Source of the DNA: a bacterium 210917-SL.2.15
GTDB lineage: Bacteria; Bacillota; Clostridia; Oscillospirales; Oscillospiraceae
NCBI GenBank assembly: GCA_020555605.1
Contig: JAJCJC010000005.1
Location: forward strand, 62,001-126,000
Reading direction: 5' to 3'
Length of the DNA stretch: 64,000 bases
Under the pieces are notes generated by a model. That model did not search any database, was not told the DNA's origin, and saw nothing but the letters and a program-made list of their open reading frames with translations. Of the stretch, positions 8,201 through 16,199 are shown piece by piece (position 1 is the first letter of the stretch; every line of letters begins with the position of its first letter). The translations under genes and the position numbers were made by a program.

Positions 8201-8505
8201 GGCTCTTCCTCCTTCAGCATCTGTTTCAGCCTGACCCGCGCCCGGTGGCGCAGCTGGCGTACATTTTCCTGCAATGGCGTGACACGCACTTTCTCTCGTC
8301 TCTTCTGGCTCAAAAACTCATTGCACAGCACCGTCGTCAGCTAGGAGCGCACACTGCCGCCGGCGCGATAGGCAAGCAGTGCCTTGGCAAAGGCGCTTTG
8401 GACCAAATCCTCCGCTGCAGCCGGATCGCCAGTCAGGGAGAGCGCATACAGCAGCATGGGACGATACCAGCGTCGGTACAGCGCCGAAAATTCCGAGTGC
8501 TCCAT
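8197..8505 (-). pseudogene. Decayed ECF-type sigma factor
   Basis: From ATG 8505 (AAAGGGGGG upstream) the frame reads as sigma region 2 (EFSALYRRWYRPMLLYALSL, EDLVQSAFAKALLAY). It then meets TAG at 8341-8343, where relatives usually have Trp in a V-R-S-W-L motif. Reading on in the same frame gives ...LSQKRREK and then directly ENVRQLRHRARVRLKQML, which is the end of region 4.2. So the linker and most of region 4 are missing. Two lesions (amber codon and in-frame deletion) make a functional sigma very unlikely. The 3' end keeps the ATGA coupling to the anti-sigma gene. Confidence 0.8.
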
Positions 8506-8575
8506 GGACGCCCCCCCTTTCTTCTACTCTGTAAACGCCGAATGCGCCGTTTTGTGACAGCGCACAACGCTCTTT

Positions 8576-8613
8576 TTTGAAAAAAAGACCGGAAAGCCGT
8601 GCAGCTCTCAGGT
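8576..8613 (-). terminator. Probable terminator of the Spx/ArsC-like gene
   Basis: An imperfect hairpin with GACC/GGTC and AGC/GCT pairing is followed on the minus strand by a run of T (the A run at 8576-8585). Confidence 0.5.
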
Positions 8614-8635
8614 CCTTTTCAGCATGGTTATCTTT

Positions 8636-8983
8636 TTATACGGTTTGCGCCCACTCCGCTTCTTTGAAACCCACCAGCACAAACCCGTCCCCGATCAGGA
8701 TGGGGCGTTTAACAAGCATTCCGTCGGTGGCCAGAAGCGCGAACTGCTCTTCCTCGCTCATAGCGGGAATCTTGTCCTTTAACTGCAGCGTCTTGTAAAG
8801 CTGGCCGGAGGTATTGAAAAATTTTTTCAGCGGCAGGCCACTGGCCTTCTGCCAGGCGCGCAGCTCTTCCGCCGACGGGTGCTCCTCCTTGATGGGCCGC
8901 TCCGTATACGCCACGCCCCGCTGCTCCAGCCACTTCTGCGCTTTTTTGCAGGTGCTGCATTTGGAATAGCAAAGAAATGTCAT
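8636..8983 (-). CDS. ArsC/Spx-family thioredoxin-fold protein
   Basis: 115 aa, normal family length. The N-terminal motif CYSKCSTCKKAQKWLE carries a CxxC pair (Cys9/Cys12). The body follows the ArsC/Spx/YffB pattern (LKKFFNTSGQLYKTL, MLVKRPILI). It could be an arsenate-reductase-like enzyme or an Spx-like regulator; the sequence does not decide. It lacks the C-terminal features I would expect of true Spx, and no ars genes are nearby. It lies 20 nt downstream of the methylglyoxal-synthase-like gene on the same strand, so the two are probably cotranscribed. Confidence 0.82.
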   Translation of the reverse strand: MTFLCYSKCSTCKKAQKWLEQRGVAYTERPIKEEHPSAEELRAWQKASGLPLKKFFNTSGQLYKTLQLKDKIPAMSEEEQFALLATDGMLVKRPILIGDGFVLVGFKEAEWAQTV

Positions 8984-9003
8984 TACCGATACTTCCTTTC
9001 TCT

Positions 9004-9414
9004 TTACCAGGTGTCCATATCGGACTGCATGGTGCGGCTGTTGATGCTGTGCCGCTCTAGTCCATGGATCAGCACCTCAGCCGTGGCAATGTTCGTGGCC
9101 AGTGGAACCATATACTCATCGCACAGCCGCAGCAGATGCAGTTCGGTGGGGTCCTTTTCCTTCGCCTTCTGCGCGTCCCGGAAAAACAGTACCATATCGA
9201 TGTCATGACAAAACACACTGGCGGCAATCTGGTGGACGCCGCCCTCAGATCCCGGAAGATAGCAGTTGACATGCAGCCCGGTCTGTTCCTCGATCCAATT
9301 ACCGGTCACGCCGCTGGCGATCAGCCGGCATTTGCTCAAAACGCCTTCGTAAGCAATGCAGAATTGCGCCATCAGCTCTTTTTTACTGTCGTGCGCGACA
9401 ATCGCAATCGTCAT
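9004..9414 (-). CDS. Methylglyoxal-synthase-like protein with substituted active-site residues
   Basis: 136 aa, MGS-fold family. It aligns end to end with MgsA: VAHDSKK (the conserved His), SGVTGNWIEEQTGL and VPLATNIATAEVLI. Recalling the E. coli enzyme, the GGDQQ motif holding the catalytic Asp71 reads GGVHQ here. The following His/Asp pair (HDPD in E. coli) reads KDPT. Three residues linked to catalysis and substrate binding are thus replaced, so methylglyoxal synthesis is doubtful and a regulatory or ligand-binding role is possible. ATG at 9414 with GGAG upstream. Confidence 0.7.
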   Translation of the reverse strand: MTIAIVAHDSKKELMAQFCIAYEGVLSKCRLIASGVTGNWIEEQTGLHVNCYLPGSEGGVHQIAASVFCHDIDMVLFFRDAQKAKEKDPTELHLLRLCDEYMVPLATNIATAEVLIHGLERHSINSRTMQSDMDTW

Positions 9415-9532
9415 GATGCTGATCTCCTTTTCTACAACATAAATCCTTTTTCGTCCTTTTTCCTACTGTTTTTATTCTATCTTGAAATCCTTCACAAAGC
9501 AAGCCGTTTTTCCTATTTTCCCCTGAAAATGT

Positions 9533-9572
9533 AAAAAAATTCTGCACAAACGCATTTGCACAGAATTTTTTC
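9533..9572. terminator. Terminator downstream of the 5-formyl-THF cyclo-ligase gene
   Basis: AAAAAATTCTG and CAGAATTTTTT form the arms of a hairpin with A and T runs on both sides, so it works on the minus strand. The 118 nt between here and the mgs-like start hold only a leader and probable promoter. Confidence 0.8.
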
Positions 9573-9625
9573 CAATCTTATCCATTCCAATGCCCCGGAG
9601 GCTTCACGCCTGGAGGCTCAGTCCC

Positions 9626-10204
9626 TCACGGCCTCAGATACAGGCCGCTTTCGCTGGCCACGGCACACAGCAAAACATCGTGTTCCTGCGCCGCCGCCTG
9701 CGGCACACGCTGCGCTTCGTAGGCCAGCGCCACGGAGAAAGCCCCGCAACGGACCAGATAGCGGTCGTAATACCCAGCGCCCATGCCGACGCGGCGGCAG
9801 AAGGCGTCAAAAGCCGCGCAGGGCACCAACGCCAGATCCACATCCTCCGGCGCCAGCAGACGGCAACGCCCGGGGATCGGTGCAGGAATGCCGTAGCGGC
9901 CCGGCGCCAATGCATCCGCCGCCTCCGGCAGAGCCGCTTCCATATGGCCCTCCTCCAAACACAGCGGATAAGCCACCGCCTTGCCCAGCCGGAGGGCAGC
10001 CGCGTCAATGGCGGCGGGATTGGCCTCGCCGCCCACGGCACAATAGGACAGGACCGTACGCGCTGCGGCAAAAGCGGGCAGCGCCAGCACCCGGGCGGCA
10101 ATGGCCGCATCGAAAACGGTACGCTGCTGCACAGACAAAGCGCGGCGGCGGGCAATGCCCGCCGCGCGCTGATGTTCTTTTTCCCTTTGTACCCCGGTAT
10201 CCAT
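9626..10204 (-). CDS. 5-formyltetrahydrofolate cyclo-ligase
   Basis: 192 aa. Converts 5-formyl-THF to 5,10-methenyl-THF using ATP, salvaging folate. Family motifs: a basic N-terminus (ARRRALS), VALVPCAAFD-like core (LALVPCAAFDAFCRRVG) and the hallmark MGAGYYDRYL loop, followed by ALAYEAQRVP. The ATG at 10204 overlaps the TGA of the upstream glnQ-type gene (TGATG), so I reject the in-frame TTG three bases earlier. It is the last gene of the amino-acid ABC operon, although functionally unrelated. Confidence 0.92.
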   Translation of the reverse strand: MDTGVQREKEHQRAAGIARRRALSVQQRTVFDAAIAARVLALPAFAAARTVLSYCAVGGEANPAAIDAAALRLGKAVAYPLCLEEGHMEAALPEAADALAPGRYGIPAPIPGRCRLLAPEDVDLALVPCAAFDAFCRRVGMGAGYYDRYLVRCGAFSVALAYEAQRVPQAAAQEHDVLLCAVASESGLYLRP

Positions 10205-10926
10205 CAAAGCACCTTGCTCAAAAACTCCCGGGTGCGCGGATGCTGCGGATGGGCAAAAAACTCCTCCGGCGGAGCCTGCTCAGCGATCACGCCGCCGTCC
10301 ATGAACAGTACGCGGGTGGCCACCTCCCGGGCAAAGCCCATCTCATGGGTCACCACCACCATAGTCATGCCCTCCTCCGCCAGTTCTTTCATCACTTCCA
10401 GCACCTCGCCCACCATCTCAGGATCGAGGGCGGACGTGGGTTCATCAAAGAGCATCACCTCCGGGTGCATCGCCAGGGCGCGCACAATGGCAATGCGCTG
10501 TTTCTGGCCGCCGGAGAGCTGGCCGGGGTATGCCCCCGCCTTATCGTCCAGCCCCACACGCTTGAGCAGGGCATGGGCCTCCTCTACCGCCTCGGCCTTG
10601 CTCTTGAGTTTGAGCTGCACCGGGGCCAGGGTCATATTATCCAAGATCGTCAGGTTGTGAAACAGATTAAAGTGCTGGAACACCATGCCCATTTTCTGGC
10701 GCATGCGGTTAATGTCCACTTTGGGATCGGTGATCACGGTGCCGTTGAACACGATCTGTCCGCTGCTCGGTTCTTCTAGCAGATTCAGGCAGCGCAGGAA
10801 CGTGGATTTCCCGCTGCCGGAGGGGCCGATGACTACAACCTTTTCCCCGCGGTCGATATGCTCAGTGATGCCTTTGAGCACTTCCACCGCCCCAAAGCTT
10901 TTATGCAGATCTTTAACGTCGATCAC
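10204..10926 (-). CDS. Polar amino-acid ABC transporter ATPase (GlnQ-like)
   Basis: 240-aa ATPase of the polar amino-acid uptake class. Walker [10 protein letters not shown] (about residues 34-42), Q-loop VFQHFNLF, signature LSGGQKQR, Walker [13 protein letters not shown] and the switch His in VVTHEMGFA are all intact. It begins with GTG at 10926, 14 nt inside the permease gene, so the two are translationally coupled. The substrate is likely glutamine, glutamate or a similar amino acid, judged from the family and its solute-binding protein. Confidence 0.93.
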   Translation of the reverse strand: MIDVKDLHKSFGAVEVLKGITEHIDRGEKVVVIGPSGSGKSTFLRCLNLLEEPSSGQIVFNGTVITDPKVDINRMRQKMGMVFQHFNLFHNLTILDNMTLAPVQLKLKSKAEAVEEAHALLKRVGLDDKAGAYPGQLSGGQKQRIAIVRALAMHPEVMLFDEPTSALDPEMVGEVLEVMKELAEEGMTMVVVTHEMGFAREVATRVLFMDGGVIAEQAPPEEFFAHPQHPRTREFLSKVL

Positions 10927-11689
10927 TTTGACGCAGCCTCCCTTCCAAAATACCCAGCAGCCAGGTGAACAAAATCACCACGATCAGATAAAGGATCGCC
11001 GTGCCCACCAGCGGCATCATCGGCGCATAGGTCTTGGCATAGATCGCCTGGGCCGCATACAGCATTTCCTTTCCGCCGATCACCGTGATCAGCGAAGTAT
11101 CCTTCAGCAGTGTGATAAACTCGTTGCCCAGAGCCGGCAGAATGTTTTTAATCGCCTGGGGCACCACCACGAAGCGCATCGTGATGCCGTAATTCAGCCC
11201 CAGGCTACGCCCGGCCTCCATCTGCCCGGCATCCACGCTCATCAGACCGCTGCGCACGATTTCTGCCACATACGCGCCGGAGTTGATGCCAAGCGTCAGC
11301 GCGCCCACCATAGCAAAATTGCGGCTGTGGCTGAAAATGACCAGGCCCATAATCAGCAGCTGCACCATCATGGGTGTGCCGCGGATGATGGTGGTATAGA
11401 GTTTGCAGACCGTGTTGACAATACCCAGCACCACGCTGCGCCGTCCCACGCGCTGCTGATCATGAGCTGTGCGCAGCACCGCCACCGCCACACCCAGGAT
11501 CACACCGATGATCAGGGCCACCACCGTGATCTGCATCGTGCGGCCCAAGCCCTGCAGATACTGTATCCAGCGGTCGTTAAAGATAAAACTCTGATAAAAA
11601 TTGACAAAAAATTCCTGGTGAAAGGGCAGATCTGCCCCCGCCTTGATCTGGCTGCTCCACAGCTCGTACAGCTGCGCCCAATGTTCCAT
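10913..11689 (-). CDS. Polar amino-acid ABC transporter permease
   Basis: 258-aa inner-membrane subunit (HisM/GlnP type). It has about five membrane segments and the EAA loop ([29 protein letters not shown]) that contacts the ATPase. I use ATG 11689 with AGGAGAG upstream rather than the open frame back to 11725. One permease gene is present, so it probably forms a homodimer. A terminator-like hairpin separates it from the binding-protein gene upstream, which may lower its expression relative to the receptor. Confidence 0.92.
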   Translation of the reverse strand: MEHWAQLYELWSSQIKAGADLPFHQEFFVNFYQSFIFNDRWIQYLQGLGRTMQITVVALIIGVILGVAVAVLRTAHDQQRVGRRSVVLGIVNTVCKLYTTIIRGTPMMVQLLIMGLVIFSHSRNFAMVGALTLGINSGAYVAEIVRSGLMSVDAGQMEAGRSLGLNYGITMRFVVVPQAIKNILPALGNEFITLLKDTSLITVIGGKEMLYAAQAIYAKTYAPMMPLVGTAILYLIVVILFTWLLGILEGRLRQSDRR

Positions 11690-11729
11690 GTTGTCTCTCC
11701 TCTCTCTTTTGCTTCGCCGCTCCATCCGT

Positions 11730-11767
11730 TGACACGGGACAGCCCCCCGCGGCGCTGCCCCGTGTCA
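11730..11767 (-). repeat. Inverted repeat between binding-protein and permease genes
   Basis: TGACACGGG (11730-11738) pairs with CCCGTGTCA (11759-11767), with extra GC pairing inside. It has no T run. With the terminator at 11791-11820 it could act as an attenuator or mRNA-end stabiliser. Confidence 0.55.
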
Positions 11768-11790
11768 GCCGATGGATGCGCGGAACAGCG

Positions 11791-11820
11791 GAAAAAGGGC
11801 GGCTGACGCCGCCCTTTTTC
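11791..11820 (-). terminator. Internal terminator after the binding-protein gene
   Basis: AAAAAGGGCGGC and GCCGCCCTTTTT enclose a TGAC loop. On the minus strand this lies between the binding-protein and permease genes and probably gives partial readthrough. Confidence 0.75.
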
Positions 11821-11841
11821 GCTTCTCCACAAGGGCCGGAA

Positions 11842-12684
11842 TTACTCCGCCTCGGCGGGAATGTACTTATCAATGATGGACTGGATGGTGCCATCCGCCT
11901 GCAGCTCGGCCAGGGCGGTGTTCAGCGCATCCTGCAGCGCAGTGTTGCCCTTGGCCACGCCGATGGCGTAGTCTTCGTTGGCAAACTCGGTGTCCAGGAT
12001 CTTCAGACCGGGATTGGCCTTGACATACTCCTGTGCAGGAGCGTTGTCGATGACCACACAGTCCACCTGACCATTCATCAGGGCCTGCACAGCCGTGGCG
12101 CCGTCGTCATAACCGGTGACGGCCTCTTCTCCATAACCGCCGTTTTCAGGCGTGTCGGAGCAGTAAATATAGCCGGTGGTGCCGCGCTGGGTGCCGATCT
12201 TCTTGCCTTCCAGATCGTCGATGGTCTGGATGTCAGAACCCTCAGGCACGATGACCACCTGCACGCCGTTGGCATAAGAATCGGTGAAGTCCATGTTCAC
12301 CAGGCGCTCTTCGTTCACCGTGACGCCCGCCATGACCATGTCGCTCTTGCCGTTCTGCACAGCCATCAACGCGCCGTCAAAGTCCATGTCATCGATCACC
12401 AGCTCCAGACCCAGCTTCTGTGCCAGGGCATGGGCAATCTCCACGTCGATCCCTTCATAACCAGTGCCTTCATAGCCTTCGCCGTCAGAAACCAGCTCAT
12501 AGGGAGGGAACTGCGCGTTGGTGGACATAATCAGCTTGCCGCTCTCGATGGTGGTCAGTGTGGCACCCTCTTCGCCGGAAGGCTCCGCGGTGCTCGGATC
12601 GGTGTTGCCGCCGCTACCGCAGCCCGCCAGCAGGGTGGCAGTCAGAGCGCCGGCGCTCAGCAGTGCCAAAAACTTCTTGTTCAT
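11842..12684 (-). CDS. Polar amino-acid ABC solute-binding lipoprotein
   Basis: 280-aa extracellular receptor. The N-terminus MNKKFLALLSAGALTATLLAGCGSG is a lipoprotein signal with lipobox LAGC (Cys22 lipidated). The mature part is an SBP_bac_3 domain: IMSTNAQFPPYEL, YEGIDVEIAHALAQKLG, LEGKKIGTQRGTTG, CVVIDNAPAQEY. It delivers an amino acid to the downstream permease and ATPase. First gene of the operon; its leader carries two hairpins. The short GGNTDPSTAEPSGEEG stretch is the usual flexible linker. Confidence 0.94.
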   Translation of the reverse strand: MNKKFLALLSAGALTATLLAGCGSGGNTDPSTAEPSGEEGATLTTIESGKLIMSTNAQFPPYELVSDGEGYEGTGYEGIDVEIAHALAQKLGLELVIDDMDFDGALMAVQNGKSDMVMAGVTVNEERLVNMDFTDSYANGVQVVIVPEGSDIQTIDDLEGKKIGTQRGTTGYIYCSDTPENGGYGEEAVTGYDDGATAVQALMNGQVDCVVIDNAPAQEYVKANPGLKILDTEFANEDYAIGVAKGNTALQDALNTALAELQADGTIQSIIDKYIPAEAE

Positions 12685-12715
12685 AGAGAATCTTCCTTTC
12701 TGAAATCAAATCATT

Positions 12716-12761
12716 GCTGTGCTTTTTAAAGCACAGCGAAAACGGCCGCCGGCCGTTTTCG
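12716..12761 (-). promoter_or_regulatory. Two back-to-back hairpins in the leader of the amino-acid ABC operon
   Basis: In transcript order, the first hairpin (12737-12761) has 11-bp arms built on CGAAAACGGCC. The second (12716-12737) has 10-bp arms built on GCTGTGCTTT with an AA loop. They share one base and end about 30 nt before the start codon. Neither is followed by a clear T run. A leader-control role is inference. Confidence 0.5.
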
Positions 12762-12779
12762 GTTCCATCCAATAGCAAT

Positions 12780-12807
12780 ATTGTATCTGATTTTTTGTAA
12801 AGCGCAA
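12780..12807 (-). promoter_or_regulatory. Promoter of the amino-acid ABC operon
   Basis: On the minus strand TTGCGC (12802-12807), 16 nt, TACAAT (12780-12785), giving a leader of about 90 nt. Confidence 0.55.
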
Positions 12808-12915
12808 GAGGCAGAACCACTTTTTATGCAGTATTTTTGTAAAATTTCCTATAGCATATTGCCAAAAATGAATAAATCAATGAATATTTATCCTTGATAT
12901 GCAGAAAATCTACCG

Positions 12916-12944
12916 TTGACAATCGTTCCTTCCCCTCGGATAAT
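12916..12944 (+). promoter_or_regulatory. ung promoter
   Basis: TTGACA (12916-12921), 17 nt, GATAAT (12939-12944). Confidence 0.8.
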
Positions 12945-12973
12945 AGAGAAAACGAAAGGATGTGATCGCTGCT

Positions 12974-13681
12974 ATGGAAAGTTGTGTGCAGGAATTTCTT
13001 CAGCGCTCGCCGCTGGATGAGCGCTGGGCGGCCCTGTTGGCGGAGGAGTTGGAACAGCCTTATTTCGCCGCATTGTGCCGGGCGGTCACGGCGCGCCGTG
13101 CCGCCGGACCGGTCTACCCTCCGGAAGCGGACGTATTCTCCGCCTTTGCCCTGACGCCGCCGGAGCAAGTACGCTGCGTCATTTTGGGGCAGGACCCTTA
13201 CCACGAGCCGGAACAGGCCCACGGCCTGGCTTTTTCTGTACGCCCCGGCGTTCCGCTGCCCCGCAGCCTGCGCAACATTTATAAAGAGCGCGAAGCCGAT
13301 CTCGGCCTTCCCCCTGCACAGACGGGCTGCCTGATCCCCTGGGCGCGTGCAGGCGTGCTGCTGATCAACACCGTGCTCACCGTGGACGCCGGTCAGGCCA
13401 ACAGCCATGCAAAATTTGGCTGGCAGACATTTACCGACGCGGTGTTTCGCATTCTCTGGCAGCTCCCCCAGCCGGTGGCCTTTGTGCTGTGGGGCAAGCA
13501 GGCCCAGGTCAAGTTGGAGCGGGCCATTGACGCCCCTGCCGGCGGACCGCGGCTGGTTCATACTTCGGCCCATCCCTCGCCTCTGTCTGCCAAGCGCGGC
13601 TTTTTCGGTAGCCGGCCTTTCAGCCAGGTGGACGCTTTTCTGCGCGAAAACGGCGCTCCCCCCATCGGCTGGGTGCTTTGA
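12974..13681 (+). CDS. ung: Uracil-DNA glycosylase
   Basis: About 235 aa, family 1 UDG. It removes uracil from DNA as the first step of base-excision repair. The water-activating loop GQDPYHEP and the leucine-loop motif HPSPLSAKRGFFG are intact. The frame also offers a GTG at 12962 four codons earlier. AAAGGA lies only 2 nt before that GTG but about 13 nt before ATG 12974, so neither spacing is ideal and the start is uncertain by four residues. It has its own promoter. Confidence 0.94.
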   Translation: MESCVQEFLQRSPLDERWAALLAEELEQPYFAALCRAVTARRAAGPVYPPEADVFSAFALTPPEQVRCVILGQDPYHEPEQAHGLAFSVRPGVPLPRSLRNIYKEREADLGLPPAQTGCLIPWARAGVLLINTVLTVDAGQANSHAKFGWQTFTDAVFRILWQLPQPVAFVLWGKQAQVKLERAIDAPAGGPRLVHTSAHPSPLSAKRGFFGSRPFSQVDAFLRENGAPPIGWVL

Positions 13682-13704
13682 AGCGCGCCGCACACTATAT
13701 TTGT

Positions 13705-13733
13705 GTGACATTTTCCCACAACTGTGTTATAAT
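13705..13733 (+). promoter_or_regulatory. Promoter of the PHP-domain gene
   Basis: GTGACA (13705-13710), 17 nt, TATAAT (13728-13733). The transcript has a leader of about 100 nt before ATG 13840, containing short GC-rich inverted repeats but no riboswitch I recognise. Confidence 0.75.
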
Positions 13734-13839
13734 GCACTCAACATGCTTTGTACAGCGATGACAAAGTGAACCGCAGGCGGCACAACGGCGTGCCGTGCCT
13801 GCTCCGCCTTTGCCCTGTTAACACCAAAGGAGGCCATCT

Positions 13840-14610
13840 ATGATCTACCGCGTCGATCTTCATGTGCATACCGCCCGTGGCAGCACCGATCCGGCCCTGT
13901 GTCTGCCGGAACTGGTGCGTGCCGCCCGGCAGGCTGGCCTGGATGCCATCGCCATCACCGACACCGACTACTGCACCCCTGTGCCCATTGAGCTGCGCGG
14001 CGTGGTGCTGATTCCCGGCTGCGAAGTGAGCACCCTGGGCGGTTCGATTCTGGGCGTATTCCTGGAGCGTCCTCTGGATTTTGTCCGGCTGCGGCAGCAC
14101 GGCCTGCCTACAGCGGATGAAGCCGTACTGGAGATCCATCGCTGCGGAGGATTGGCCATTCTCGCTTATCCCTTTGCCCAAAAAGACGCCAACCCCGCCC
14201 TGTTTCCCATTCGTCCCGATGCCGTGGAAACTGCGTGCGCCTGTGTTGTGCCTCAGGACAGCGCCGCCGGGCAGCGCGCCCTACTGTGGGCCACGGAACA
14301 CCAGCGCACCCGCGTGGGCGGCAGCAACGCCTACACGCCTCGGGAACTGGGTACGGTTTACACAGAAATCTCCTGCCCCCGCCTGTCCCGCGCTTTCTTG
14401 AAAGAGGCCTTGGATCTGGGCCGTTGCCGTCCCGTCTGTGCGCGCGCCGCAGCCGCATCGCCGGCCCGACGGCCTTCATCCGCCCGCACCGGAAAAACGG
14501 CGGCCTCCGTTGTCAAAGGCGCAGCGGTGTTGGGCCTGTTCCGTTTAGGAGGGCTGCTCCCTTCACCCAAGCGGCCAAAAAAACACGCAGGTAAAAAATC
14601 AAAAAAATAA
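13840..14610 (+). CDS. PHP-domain metal-dependent phosphoesterase
   Basis: 256 aa. N-terminal PHP motifs are present: DLHVHTARGSTD (metal ligands His7, His9), AITDTD and PGCEVST. A later GGLAILAYPF segment and GGSNAY fit the other PHP blocks. Relatives include YciV/TrpH-type nucleases and histidinol phosphatases; the substrate here is unknown. The last 60 residues are basic and low in complexity (KRPKKHAGKKSKK), which could bind nucleic acid and favours a nuclease-like role, but that is inference. AAAGGAGG precedes the ATG, and a terminator follows at once. Confidence 0.82.
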   Translation: MIYRVDLHVHTARGSTDPALCLPELVRAARQAGLDAIAITDTDYCTPVPIELRGVVLIPGCEVSTLGGSILGVFLERPLDFVRLRQHGLPTADEAVLEIHRCGGLAILAYPFAQKDANPALFPIRPDAVETACACVVPQDSAAGQRALLWATEHQRTRVGGSNAYTPRELGTVYTEISCPRLSRAFLKEALDLGRCRPVCARAAAASPARRPSSARTGKTAASVVKGAAVLGLFRLGGLLPSPKRPKKHAGKKSKK

Positions 14611-14656
14611 AACATGCTCCGGGTGCTGCCAGCGTCCGGAGCATGTTCTTTTTTTA
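14611..14656. terminator. Bidirectional terminator between the PHP gene and dut
   Basis: AACATGCTCCGG (14611-14622) pairs with CCGGAGCATGTT (14636-14647), with T7 to the right and an A-rich run to the left. Confidence 0.85.
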
Positions 14657-14658
14657 TC

Positions 14659-15099
14659 TCAGCGGCGGCCGGTGGAACCAAAGCCCCCGCGGTCGGTGCC
14701 TTTCAAATGCTCCACTTCTTCAAAGAGGATGCGCGGCTGGTTTTCCACAATGCGGAACTGACAGATCCGGTCGCCCATCTCCACGCAGGTATCCCGCGTG
14801 GCATATACCGGCATGCGCCATTCGTCATTGTCGCCGCAATAGCTGCCGTCGATCACACCCATGGAATTGGTCTGCAGAAGGCCCCAAGTCTTGAACGTGC
14901 TGGAGCGCGGCACTACGTGCGCTTCATACCCTGCGGGCAGCTCCATGGCAATTCCCAGGCGGATCAGGCGGAACTCGCCTGCCTTCAATTCCACGCGCTC
15001 AGCGGCGCGCAGGTCGATCCAGTCGGACTTTCCGTCAATGTAGCGCAGCCGCTCAATGTCGTCTGAAAAATAACGGATTTTAATGATTTCCTCCCCCAT
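14659..15099 (-). CDS. dut: dUTP diphosphatase
   Basis: 146-aa trimeric-type dUTPase. Hydrolyses dUTP to dUMP, keeping uracil out of DNA and feeding dTMP synthesis. Motifs present: motif 2 PRSST, motif 3 [14 protein letters not shown], motif 4 RICQFRIV and the C-terminal arm [12 protein letters not shown] choose ATG 15099 ([11 protein letters not shown]), with GGAGGA about 12 nt upstream lying inside the end of nrdG. Last gene of the nrdD-nrdG-dut block, which is a coherent dNTP set. Confidence 0.93.
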   Translation of the reverse strand: MGEEIIKIRYFSDDIERLRYIDGKSDWIDLRAAERVELKAGEFRLIRLGIAMELPAGYEAHVVPRSSTFKTWGLLQTNSMGVIDGSYCGDNDEWRMPVYATRDTCVEMGDRICQFRIVENQPRILFEEVEHLKGTDRGGFGSTGRR

Positions 15100-15104
15100 G
15101 GGTC

Positions 15105-15632
15105 TTATGTCTCCTCCCACAGTACCACGCTTCCGGCGCGCAGTGTTGTTTTCATATCGATAATGCGTTGGTTTTCGCTGCCCCGGAAGCGCAGGGACAC
15201 ATTGCGCTGCTCGGCCACAAAGGGACCGTCCACCAGCACGTCGATCTGCCGCAGCAGATCATCGGTCACCGCACAGCGGCCGCAGCCTCCCTCGGCCAGG
15301 ATATCCTCTTCGAGCACATTACCGGTGAAGCACCAGACCGTCTTGTGCGGATAGGCGGCGCGCACCTTTTTCAGCAGAGCAAGCACTGCTGGTTGGTTCT
15401 CCGGCTCAAAGGGTTCCCCGCCCAGCACCGTCAACCCGTGGATATAGCCCGGCGCGAGCAGGCGCAGGATCTCCTGCTCCGTTTGTGCGGTGAATGGCTC
15501 TCCAAAGCAGAAATCCCAGGTTCCGGCGTTGAAGCAGTCCTTACAGTGCCGGCGGCAGCCGGATACAAACAGCGACACCCGTGTGCCGGGGCCGTTGGCG
15601 ATGTCCACTTTTTTGATCTCGCCGTAATACAT
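15105..15632 (-). CDS. nrdG: Anaerobic ribonucleotide reductase activating protein
   Basis: 175-aa radical-SAM activase. It uses a [4Fe-4S] cluster and S-adenosylmethionine to install the glycyl radical on NrdD. The cluster motif [16 protein letters not shown] follows [13 protein letters not shown]. Later come [12 protein letters not shown] and [10 protein letters not shown], typical of NrdG. ATG 15632 (MYYGEIKK) has AAAGGAGG upstream; the open frame back to 15725 is not credible. Same strand as nrdD, separated by a small HTH gene. Confidence 0.95.
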   Translation of the reverse strand: MYYGEIKKVDIANGPGTRVSLFVSGCRRHCKDCFNAGTWDFCFGEPFTAQTEQEILRLLAPGYIHGLTVLGGEPFEPENQPAVLALLKKVRAAYPHKTVWCFTGNVLEEDILAEGGCGRCAVTDDLLRQIDVLVDGPFVAEQRNVSLRFRGSENQRIIDMKTTLRAGSVVLWEET

Positions 15633-15795
15633 GGCGCAGCCCTCCTTTCGGTTTTTTATTGTATCATAAACGATCCGCAGTGACAAGCGGCGTCTCCGGT
15701 GAGGCTTTTCACTCCATGGAAACACTGCGTCTGCAACCTGCTACTGCGTTCCCAAGCAACTGAACGGGGTTTTCCTGTGCCGTTGATGCCAATTC

Positions 15796-16074
15796 TTACG
15801 GTGTGCATGCCAATCGTAAAAAAGCGCCAAAGGGGCGCTTTTTTGGATATTTAATCAAAAGGTCGTCGCAAGAAACCTGCAGAATACGGCACAAGCAGGC
15901 AAGTTCATCCGCGTAAATATGCCTCTGACCGGCTTGTATTTTGGCCAAAGCACTGCGGGTAATATCACAGCCATTCTTTTGCAACCGTGCGGCAAGCTGT
16001 TCCTGGGATAAACCGTGTTGCCCGCGAAACGCACGGATGCGCTGTCCTAACGCCCGTTCATACGCTGCGTCCAC
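15796..16074 (-). CDS. Small HTH_XRE regulator between nrdD and nrdG
   Basis: About 92 aa. An N-terminal Xre-type helix-turn-helix covers most of it: LGQRIRAFRGQHGLSQEQLAARL, DITRSALAKIQAGQRH, DELACLCRILQVSCDDLL. No ligand domain. I choose GTG 16074, with GGGAAGG about 10 nt upstream; GTG 16080 is the alternative. The last dozen codons (KKRPFGAFLRLACTP) coincide with a rho-independent hairpin, an oddity described separately. Its role in the nrd locus is unknown; it may be unrelated to NrdR control. Confidence 0.72.
   Translation of the reverse strand: MDAAYERALGQRIRAFRGQHGLSQEQLAARLQKNGCDITRSALAKIQAGQRHIYADELACLCRILQVSCDDLLIKYPKKRPFGAFLRLACTP
15818..15844 (-). terminator. Terminator hairpin lying inside the 3' end of the HTH gene
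   Basis: On the minus strand AAAAAAGCGCC, loop CCTTT, GGCGCTTTTTT. It precedes the gene's TAA (15796-15798) and would cut most transcripts before the stop codon and before nrdG. Confidence 0.7.
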
Positions 16075-16138
16075 CCGCACACCACCTTCCCTGCACTGAA
16101 ATAAGTGCAAAACAAAGGAGAATAGCACAAAGGAACCT

Positions 16139-16184
16139 CCCCGTTTTTGCTTTTGCAAAAACGGGGGAGGGCCGCGGCCCTCCC
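16139..16184. repeat. Two abutting perfect palindromes after nrdD
   Basis: CCCCGTTTTTGC and GCAAAAACGGGG (16139-16166) abut a 20-bp palindrome (16165-16184) centred on GGCCGCGGCC. They lie between nrdD and the HTH gene, and neither has a downstream T run on the minus strand. They may slow or process the mRNA. Confidence 0.65.
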
Positions 16185-16199
16185 TTCCCCTCTTTTCTT

